A stretch of 55,784 nucleotides of DNA. It comes from Candidatus Halocynthiibacter alkanivorans. GTDB taxonomy: Bacteria > Pseudomonadota > Alphaproteobacteria > Rhodobacterales > Rhodobacteraceae. The position numbers were made by a program, and so were the translations under genes. This document shows, piece after piece, positions 16,750 through 26,000 of this stretch. The number at the start of each line of letters is the position of its first letter. Positions within the stretch are counted from its first letter, which is position 1. The stretch is from positions 1 to 55,784 of the forward strand of contig NZ_QOLB01000090.1 of assembly GCF_003333265.1 (NCBI RefSeq), in the 5' to 3' direction. Under the pieces are notes generated by a model that saw only the letters and a list, made by a program, of their open reading frames with translations, was not told the DNA's origin and made no database searches.

Positions 16750-18483
16750 TTATTTGGTTCCGGTTTTTTTGCCGGCGGCTGTCTCTGGCGGCAGAGACAC
16801 GTTGACGATGTCATCGCGGTCGCCAAAATGCGCCACCTGGCCTTGTTTCAGGATCAGGATCTTGTTCACCGCTACAATCACGCTGGGCCGGTGCGCCATC
16901 ACCACCACCACCGAGCCGCGACGGCGCAGGGTGCGGATCGACGCCGCCAGGGCTTCGTCGCCGCCGGCATCCAGGTTGGAGTTGGGTTCGTCCAGAATGA
17001 TATACCGCGGGATGCCAAAAATGGCGCGCGCCAGACCGACACGCTGGGTCTGGCCGCCCGACAGCGGCTGGGCGATCATGCCGACCTGGGTGGCATACCC
17101 ATGGGGCAGCGCCAGAATCATATCATGTACCCCGGCGATCTGCGCGGCCTCAATAACGTCCTTGTCATCTGCGCGGGGGTCAAAGCGCGAAATATTCTCG
17201 GCAATGGTGCCGGGCAGCATTTCCAGCGATTGCGGCAGGTAGCCGATGTGGCGGCCCAGTTCCTCCGGGTGCCACTGGTTCAGGGTGGCGCCGTCGAGCC
17301 GGATTTCGCCGGCGTCCGGCTCCCAGGCCCCGACCAGCAGTTTGGCGAGGCTCGATTTACCGGCAGCAGAATTGCCCACCACCCCAACCGCATCGCCGGG
17401 GTTCAGGGTGAAGCTGACCCGGTCGATGATCTTTTTGACTTCGGCGCCGCGGCTGCCACCGGGCACCAGTTTGGTCAGGTTGGAAACCTGTAACAGGCCT
17501 TTGGGATCGGGCAGTTTGATATGGCGGCGGGCGGCGGGCATCCGGTCCAGCGTCGCCAGCAGCCGTCTGTGCGCTTCTTTGGCCCGGGCAATACTGCGCC
17601 ACTGGCCGATGACCTGGTCCACCGGCGCCAGCGCCCGACCGGCAATGATCGAGGTGGCGATAATGGCCCCGGCAGAGACCTCTTGCTGGATCGCCAGATA
17701 GGCCCCCAGCGTCAGCAACATCGATTGCAGCAACAGGCGGAAAGACTTGGAAAACGCGGCAAAAAACTCGGAACGGTCGCCGCCACGCTGCATTTGCGAC
17801 AGGCTTTTTTCATGCATTTCGCGCCAGCGCTGCACGATCTTGTTCTGCATGCCAAGCGCCAGCACCGCTTCGGCGTTGCGCCGGCCCCGTTCAATGAAAC
17901 TGCGCTCCGCCCCGTCCATCTCCATCGCCCAGCCGATCATCCGCTGGGTCAGCAGTTGATTGAGCAGCGCCGCAATCGCCACCACCACCGCGCCGGCCAG
18001 CGTCAGAAATCCAAGCCAGGGGTGGATGAAAAAGACGATGGTCAGGAAAAACGGGATCCACGGCACGTCAAAAATGCCCAGAATTGCCGGGCTGGCGAGA
18101 AAACCGCGCACGATTTCCAGATCGCGCACCGGGTTGTTGCCGCGGCGGTCATAACCGATGCCGGTGCGCATCCAGAAATCAAACGCATGGGCGCCGACCA
18201 GCGCATCAAGCCGGTAACCCGCGCGTGACAGCAGCCGCGCCCGCAGAAATTCGTAGATGCCCAAAAAGGTGTAAAGCACCACCACAAAGACAAACAATCC
18301 CTGCAGCGTCGGCACCGACCCGTTGGCCAGCACCCGGTCATAGACCTGCAACATATAGATCGGGCCGGTCAGCATCAGCAGGTTGATAACGGCGCTGAAC
18401 AAGGCGACCTGGACAAAACTCCGCCGCAACTGGCGTTTTGCCTTCCGGTACGGATTATTTTCCGGGTTCGCGATATTTTGCAT
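16750..18483 (-). CDS. Type I secretion ABC transporter, permease-ATPase (PrtD/AprD type)
   Basis: Inner-membrane exporter energising type I secretion. The N-terminal half has the six-helix ABC membrane domain, starting near R-S-F-V-Q-V-A-L-F-S-A-V-I-N-L and M-L-Q-V-Y-D-R-V-L; there is no C39 peptidase domain, so substrates are exported with an uncleaved C-terminal signal. The ATPase has Walker A GNSAAGKSS (Lys376), signature LSGGQ (474-478), Walker B ILDEP (Asp498, Glu499) and the switch His in M-A-H-R-P-S. The start at ATG 18483 gives 577 residues, normal for PrtD; upstream sequence in the same frame is Cys-rich and not homologous. Cotranscribed with the HlyD-like adaptor. Likely substrates lie at 20066, 38468 and 40529. 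Confidence 0.93.
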   Translation of the reverse strand: MQNIANPENNPYRKAKRQLRRSFVQVALFSAVINLLMLTGPIYMLQVYDRVLANGSVPTLQGLFVFVVVLYTFLGIYEFLRARLLSRAGYRLDALVGAHAFDFWMRTGIGYDRRGNNPVRDLEIVRGFLASPAILGIFDVPWIPFFLTIVFFIHPWLGFLTLAGAVVVAIAALLNQLLTQRMIGWAMEMDGAERSFIERGRRNAEAVLALGMQNKIVQRWREMHEKSLSQMQRGGDRSEFFAAFSKSFRLLLQSMLLTLGAYLAIQQEVSAGAIIATSIIAGRALAPVDQVIGQWRSIARAKEAHRRLLATLDRMPAARRHIKLPDPKGLLQVSNLTKLVPGGSRGAEVKKIIDRVSFTLNPGDAVGVVGNSAAGKSSLAKLLVGAWEPDAGEIRLDGATLNQWHPEELGRHIGYLPQSLEMLPGTIAENISRFDPRADDKDVIEAAQIAGVHDMILALPHGYATQVGMIAQPLSGGQTQRVGLARAIFGIPRYIILDEPNSNLDAGGDEALAASIRTLRRRGSVVVVMAHRPSVIVAVNKILILKQGQVAHFGDRDDIVNVSLPPETAAGKKTGTK

Positions 18484-18931
18484 GTTTCCCACCCTGGCCT
18501 GAACCGGGCATTGGGGGCGGCAGCACATGTTTTTACCCGGTGCAGATCCCAAAACCCGACAGTGATAACACGTCACGCCCGGGTCTCCGCGCAGAGCCCC
18601 CGACGTCAGCTGTGCAGCCAATCAGTGGCTGCGAGTATGCCTGTAACGCCGCCTCAAATCAAATTCGCCGGTTTGAAAGCGCCGTGTGCGGGCGTCAGTG
18701 CCAAGGCCGCAGCGCTCAAACGCTGCATTTACGAATCTTGCGGGGACGGTTGAAATCCAGGACACTGGCCACGGGCCGGGCTTAATCTCAGGTCTGCCGG
18801 ATCGGTGAGACGTTCCCGGTGGCAAGGCGGCGGGCCAATCGTGACCGGCAACACGGGCTGATCGCACAGAGCTCAGAAAAACGCAGCGCTGGTGCGAAGT
18901 ATCCACCCTGGCTGTCCTGGATGGAGTTGAT
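18484..18931. other. Divergent intergenic region
   Basis: About 448 bases between the ABC exporter (minus) and a GT2 gene (plus). It should carry both promoters, but no clear -35/-10 pair was found. No open frame looks coding. Confidence 0.45.
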
Positions 18932-19849
18932 ATGACAATGTCCAAAACGCAATTGATTTCCGGCCAGCCACCCGTCGTCAGCATCGGGCTGCCCGTCTAC
19001 AACGGCGCCAATTTCCTTGCCGAGGCGCTGGAGTCGATCCTGGCGCAGGACATGGGGGATTTTGAGCTTATCATTTCGGACAATGGCTCGACGGATGAAA
19101 CGCCGGATATCTGCGCGCGTTTTGCTGCCCGTGACAGCCGGATCCGCTGGCAGCGCCAGCCCTCGAACATGGGCGCTGCAAAAAACTACAACCTTGTGTT
19201 TCGCCTTGCCTCGGCCCGCTATTTCAAATGGGCCGCGCATGATGATCTGTTGATGCCGCAATTCCTGTCACACTGTATTGCGGCCTTTGAAACCTCAGCA
19301 AACGTGCCGGCGTTAGTCTATCCGAGATCCGATTTTATTGACGAGTCCGGCCAGGTTCTGCGACCTGACCCGGCGACGATGCATACGGGTTCGGCCTATC
19401 CGGCTGTCCGCGTATTCCGGGCGATTCAGGGCATGAGCAAGGTGACATCGGTGTTTGGCCTGTTCCACCGGGACACCCTGGCGCGGACCGGGCTGATCGG
19501 AAATTACATCTCTTCCGATTATGTGCTGCTGGTGGAATGTGCGCTGCTGGGCAATATCATGCATCTTGAGGGCGCGCCGCTGTTTCAGCGCCGCTTTCAC
19601 CAGAAGATGTCGGTTAAGGCCAACAAGACCGACCAGGAGGTTCTGCGCTGGTTTGATCCGGAAGCACGCTCAAAACTCACCGCTCAGCAACGGCTTTACC
19701 TTGAGTATCTGAAGTCGGTCTACAACATCGGCGGGCTGACTGGATTTCAGCGACAGCTATGCGCGGTATCGCTTATCAGCAGTGTGCTGTCCCGCCGCGC
19801 ACGGGTGGCGGCCGGGCGCTGGCGCAGGCAGCTGTTTCCCCACGCCTGA
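18932..19849 (+). CDS. Glycosyltransferase family 2
   Basis: GT-A fold glycosyltransferase of 305 residues. It shows P-V-V-S-I-G-L-P-V-Y-N-G near residues 11-22, F-E-L-I-I-S-D-N-G-S-T-D-E-T for nucleotide binding, and W-A-A-H-D-D as the DXD-type metal site. The C-terminal third lacks transmembrane helices. The ATG start has GGAG 7 bases upstream. It stands alone between the type I secretion operon (divergent) and the giant protein gene (about 216 bases downstream). The sugar specificity cannot be read from sequence; a role in building the polymer repeat unit is inferred from the locus. Confidence 0.88.
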   Translation: MTMSKTQLISGQPPVVSIGLPVYNGANFLAEALESILAQDMGDFELIISDNGSTDETPDICARFAARDSRIRWQRQPSNMGAAKNYNLVFRLASARYFKWAAHDDLLMPQFLSHCIAAFETSANVPALVYPRSDFIDESGQVLRPDPATMHTGSAYPAVRVFRAIQGMSKVTSVFGLFHRDTLARTGLIGNYISSDYVLLVECALLGNIMHLEGAPLFQRRFHQKMSVKANKTDQEVLRWFDPEARSKLTAQQRLYLEYLKSVYNIGGLTGFQRQLCAVSLISSVLSRRARVAAGRWRRQLFPHA

Positions 19850-20065
19850 ACACCCGCCTGGCGAGGTGACCGATTCGCGGAGATTCAATCCTGTCGCGAG
19901 GCGTGGATTCCTTAAAGTTGTAAATCCCAGGCCCTCGGTGGGAAATGCTTATTCAATACGCCTCAAACGGGCAAGTATGTAGAGTTTTGGGTGGTTTTCA
20001 GGTAGTGTATCCGGGTTGATGTAACGATTTTCTAAGCGAGATCCGTGAGCCCCGGAGGAAACGCT

Positions 20066-23000
20066 TTGAGTACTTCTGACGACTTTTCAAATGGTGTTCT
20101 GGACCCGGTATGGCGCCTCGAAGGCCCCGCCGGAACCGCCGCCAGCCTGGGAACAAATGCCACCGATGCGTACCTGTCTCTGGTCACACCGGACGGCGAC
20201 TATGACATCTATGGTTCAAACAATTCCAGCCGCGCGGTGCAGGACACTGCCGATACCGACTTTCAGATTTCGACGCGGTTTCTGACCACGCCGACCGAAA
20301 AATATCAGATCCAGGGTCTGCTGGTGGAACAGGACGCCGACAACTGGATCCGCTTTGACACCTATTCCAACGGTAAAAAACTCTTCGCTTATGCCGCGAT
20401 CACCATCGACGGCGTCACCAGCCAGCAGCTCAGAGTGCGCATACCCGAAGGGACCGCGCCCTATCTCCGGGTAACGCGCGAAGGTGACACCTGGACGTTG
20501 GAATATTCCATCGACGGTGCCAGCTGGACCACTGCCGGCAGCTTTACCCATGTGATGGCGGTCAGCGCCGTGGGTGTCTATGGGGGCAATACCGGGGCCG
20601 CCACCGGCTATACCGCCGAGGTGGATTTCTTTGAAAACTCCGCCAATCCGATCCTTGACGAAGACGGTGTCATTACCCCCGTCAACATGCCACCTGTGGC
20701 GGTGGACGACCCTGGTTTTGTCACCGCTGCGGACACGCCACTTGTGATCACCAGCGCCACAGAGTTGCTGGGCAATGACAGCGACCCGGAGGGTGACGGG
20801 TTCAGCATCACCTCTTTCACCCAGCCCACCAACGGCACACTGAGCGACAACCTGGACGGCACCTTCACCTACACGCCAGATGCCGGTTTTAATGGCGACG
20901 ACAGTTTCACCTATACCATCTCGGACGGCAGCCTGACTGACAGTGCCACGGTAAGCCTGACCGTCGGCGTGCCGCCCAACACGGCACCGGTGGCGGTGGA
21001 TGACGCTGGATTTACCACAGCTGAGGACACGCCGCTGGTGATCACCAGCGCCACAGAGTTGCTGGGCAATGACAGCGATCCGGACGGTGACGCGTTCAGC
21101 ATCACCTCTTTCACCCAGCCGGCCAACGGCATGCTGACAGACAACCTGGACGGCACTTTCAGCTATACGCCCGATGCCGGCTTTAATGGCGGCGACAGTT
21201 TCACCTATACCATCTCCGACGGCAGCCTGACTGACAGCGCCACGGTCAGCGTGACCGTCGGCGCGCCGCCCAACACGGCACCTGTTGCAGTGAATGACGC
21301 TGGACTTGTCACCGCTGAGGACACGCCGCTGATGATCACCAGCGCCACAGAGTTGCTGGGCAATGACAGCGATCCGGACGGCGACGCCTTCAGCATCACC
21401 TCTTTCACCCAGCCCACCAACGGCACGCTGAGCGACAACCTGGACGGCACCTTCACCTATACGCCGGATGCGGGCTTTAATGGCGGCGACAGTTTCACCT
21501 ATACCATCTCAGACGGCAGCCTGACTGACAGCGCAACGGTAAGCCTGACTGTGGGCACCCCGCCGCCCAGCACGCTGGTGTCAGATGATTTTGCCGGTGG
21601 TTTTCTGGACCCGGCAGTCTGGCGTATCGAAGGTCCGGCCGGCATTTCCGCCGGACTGGGCACAAGTGCAACAGAGGCCTGGCTTGAGTTGGTGACCCCG
21701 GACGGGGACTATGACATTTACGGCTCAAACAACACCAGCCGCGCGGTGCAGGACACTGCCGATACCGACTTCCAGATTTCGACGGGGTTTCTGACCACAC
21801 CGACTGAAAAATATCAGATCCAGGGCCTGCTGGTGGAACAGGACGCCGACAACTGGATCCGCTTTGACACCTATTCCAACGGTAAAAAGTTATACGCTTA
21901 TGCCGCGATCACCATCGACGGCGTCACCACTCAGCAGCTCAGAGTGCGCATACCCGAAGGGGTCGCGCCCTATCTCCGGGTAACGCGCGAAGGTGACACC
22001 TGGACGATGGAATATTCCATTGACGGTGCCAGCTGGACCACCGCCGGCAGCTTTACACATGCGCTGGCGGTCAGCGTCGTGGGTGTCTATGGGGGCAATA
22101 CCGGCGCCGCCACCGGCTATAGCGCCGAGGTGGATTTCTTTGAGAACACCGATGATCCGATCATGAATGAAGACGGCGTCATTACCCCCGTCAATACGCC
22201 ACCTGTGGCGGTGGACGACCCTGGTTTTGTCACCGCTGCGGACACGGCGCTGGTGATCACCAGCGCCACAGAGTTGCTGGGCAATGACAGCGATCCGGAC
22301 GGCGATGCCTTCAGCATCACCTCTTTCACCCAGCCCACCAACGGCACGCTGAGCGACAACCTGGACGGCACCTACACCTACACGCCCGATGCCGGGTTTA
22401 ATGGCGGCGACAGTTTCACCTATACCATCTCTGACGGCAGCCTGAGTGACAGCGCCACGGTAAGCCTGACCGTCGGCACGCCGCCCAACAGGGCACCGGT
22501 GGCGGTGGATGACCCTGGATTTACCACTGCTTTGGGCACACCGCTGGTGATCACCAGCGCCACAGAGTTGCTGCTCAATGACAGCGACCCGGACGGCGAC
22601 GCGTTCAGCATCACCTCTTTCACCCAGCCGGCCAACGGCACGCTGACCGACAACCTGGACGGCACCTACACCTATACGCCGGATGCCGGTTTTAATGGCG
22701 ACGACAGTTTCACCTATACCATCTCGGACGGCAGTCTGAGTGACAGCGCCACGGTCAGCGTGACTGTGGGCGCCTCGCCGCCCAGCACGCTGGTGTCAGA
22801 TGATTTTGCCGGCGGTGTGCTTGATCCGGTGTGGCGCATCGAAGGCCCGGCCGGGATAACTTCCAGCCTGGGCGCCAGCGCCACGGAGGCCTGGCTGGAA
22901 CTGGTCACCCCAGACGGGAATTTTGACGTCTGGGGCGTCAACAACGGCAACCGTGCGATGCAGGACAACAGCGATGAAGATTTCATTATATCGACCCGGT

Positions 23001-26000
23001 TCCTGACCACACCGACGGAACAATATCAGATCCAGGGTCTGCTGGTGGAGCAGGACGCCGGCAACTGGATCCGGTTTGACACCTATTCTGACGGCAGCAC
23101 GCTGTCTGCATTTGCCGCAGTCACCGTTGCCGGCAGTTCCGCGGCGCAGTTCAGCGTGGCAATCGCGGGCAATGTCGCGCCCTATCTCCGGGTGACCCGC
23201 GCGGGTGATCTCTGGACCATGGAATATTCTGTGGACGGCACCAGCTGGACCACTGCCGGCAGTTTCACCCATGCGCTGACGGTCAGCGCCGTGGGCGTAT
23301 TTGCCGGCAATACCGGGCCGACCGCCGGTTATACTGCCCAGGTCGATTTTTTTGAGAACGCTGACGCGCCGATTACGGATGAAGACGGCACCATCATTAT
23401 TCCCAATGATCCGCCCGAACCCACCAATGACGCCTATCTGCTGGCGGCGGATGGCACGCTTGCGGTGATCGCCAGTGACGGTGTGCTGCGCAATGATGTG
23501 GACCCGGACGGCGATCCGATGAGCGTGGTGGTCGAAACCGGCCCCGCCAACGGCATGCTGACCCTGAACCTGGACGGCAGTTTTACCTATGTGGCCGACG
23601 CGGGATATGCCGGTGACGACAGTTTCACCTATACGGTCACCGATGACCAGGGCGCCGGCGGCAGCGCCACCGTCAGCCTGCGTCAGGCCAATACCGCGCC
23701 GCTGATCGTGACGGGCACCAGCGCCTTCACAAAAACCATTGTCAGCACCGCAATGCCGCTGACCCATATCGCGCTGGCGGCGGATTTCGACTTTGATGGC
23801 GACCTCGATATCGTCGCCACCTCGGAGCAGAACGATTCCGTGGTCTGGTTTGAAAATGACGGAGCGTTGAATTTTACCCCCCATGATATCGACATAAATC
23901 TGGAGTCCTCTTATCCCGCCTCTCTGGCTGATCTGGATCAGGACGGCGATATGGACGTGCTGGCTGCCGGCTATCGCTCGGATGAATATGTCTGGTATGA
24001 GAACAACGGCGCCGGCGGGTTTGTCAAACATATCATCGCGGTGCAGGACGGGGCCCATTCGCTGTTCGCGGTGGATCTGGATGGCGACGGCGAGATGGAT
24101 CTGGTCACCGCCGGGCAGGATTCCAACTCGATCAGCTGGTATAAGAATGACGGGGCGGAAAACTTCACCGCCATAGAGATCGACGGGGCTTCGATGGCGG
24201 CCAAATCGGCGGTGCCGGTGGATCTGGATGGCGATGGCGACATCGATATTATCACCGCAAGTTTTGATGATGATACTTTTGCCTGGTATGAAAATGACGG
24301 GGCAGAAGGTTTTACCAAACATGTGATCGACAGCAGTGCCAACGGCGCTTATTTCGCCACCTATGCCGATATTGACGGTGACGGCGACATCGACATTGTC
24401 ACGGCCAGCAAACAGGATGACACCATCGCCTGGTATCGCAATGACGCCGGCATTTTTAGCAAGGTGCTGATCAGCGCCAGCGCCGAAGGTGCCCGTTATG
24501 TCTCCACCGCCGACATTGACGGGGACGGCGATATTGATGTGCTCTCCGCCAGCGTCGATGACAATACAATCGCGCTGTATGTCAATGACGGCAGCGGCGG
24601 TTTCACCACGGTGATTGTCGACAGTGCCGCGCTGGGGGCCTATGGCGCCACGCCGGTGGATATGAACGGCGACGGGCTGATGGATGTGCTGGGCGCAAGT
24701 AAGACCGACGGCACCATTTCGGTCCTGTTGCAGCAAAAAGAGCAGCAGATCGCGCTCACCCCTGGTCAGAGCTTTGTGCTGGACACGGCGCTGCTGCAGG
24801 CCACCGACTCCGAGCAAAGCGCCGCTGAGCTGATCTACACCCTGGTGAGCACCCCGGGCCTTGGGGAATTGCGGCTCGATGGCACCGCGCTTGCTCTGGG
24901 CGACAGTTTCAGCCAGCAGGATGTGGATCTCGGGCGGGTGTCTTATGTCCAGAACGGCAGTGTCGACGGGCTGGATGTGTTTGAGCTGTCGCTGAGCGAC
25001 GGTATCGCGCCGGCTTCCACCGCCGCCTTTGAGCTGGCCATTGGCACGCCACCACCCGGCAGCCCGATTGTTTCGGATGATTTTTCAAACGGGGTGCTGG
25101 ATCCGGTCTGGAACATTGAAGGCCCGGCCGGGATTTCCGCCGGGCTGGCGACAAGTGCGACAGAGGCCTGGCTGGAACTGGTGACACCGGACGGCAATTA
25201 TGACGTCTATAATACCAACAATGGCAGCCGGGTGATGCAAAGCACCACTGATACGGATTTCCAGCTGAGCACCCGCTTTCTCTCCACGCCCGTCGAGCAA
25301 TATCAGCTGCAGGGCATTCTGGTGGAACAGGACGCCGATAACTGGATCCGCTTTGACACCTACTCAGACGGCAGCAATCTCAGGGCTTTTGCCGCAGTAA
25401 CGCTTGGCGGCAGTTCCAGCGCTCAAATCAGCGTGATCATCCCGGGCGGGACCGCGCCTTATCTGCGGGTGACCCGTGCAGGGGACAGCTGGACGCTGGA
25501 ATATTCCGTGGACGGGGCCAGCTGGGTCACCGCCGGTAGTTTTGTCCAGGCGATGAGCATCAGTTCAGTCGGAGTCGTCGCGGGCAATACCGGAAGCGCC
25601 ACCGGTTATACCGCCCAGGTGGATTTCTTTGAAAACGCGGATGCGCCGATTGTGGATGAGGATGGCACCATAGTGCAGGTGAACAATCCGCCGGTGGCGG
25701 CGGATGATGTGTTTGTCACCGATGTCGGTGTGGTATTGAACATCAATGTCGCCGCCGATCTGCTGGCCAATGACAGCGATCCGAATGATGACGTGATCAG
25801 CCTCACCGGATTTACCCAGACGGTGAACGGCACTCTCGTTGACAATCTGGACGGCACCTTCACCTATACGCCTGACGCGGGTTTTAACGGCGGCGACAGT
25901 TTTACCTATACCATCACCGACGGCAGCCTGTTTGACACCGCCGATGTCAGCCTGACCGTCGGCAATCCGATCGATGTCTGGTACGGGCTGAATCAGACCT

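Noticed and set aside
20045-20065. GTG at 20045 as start of the giant gene
   Set aside because: No ribosome binding site in front; GGAGG is placed correctly for the TTG at 20066.
20680-22778. Regular direct repeats of about 295 bases that could suggest a repeat array or CRISPR-like structure
   Set aside because: They are protein-coding Ig/cadherin-like modules in one frame, with no spacers of CRISPR type and no cas genes.
22796-24817. 673-codon minus-strand frame opposite the giant gene
   Set aside because: Mirror of Asp/Gly-rich repeats on the plus strand; its apparent repeats come from the FG-GAP and module repeats of the real gene.
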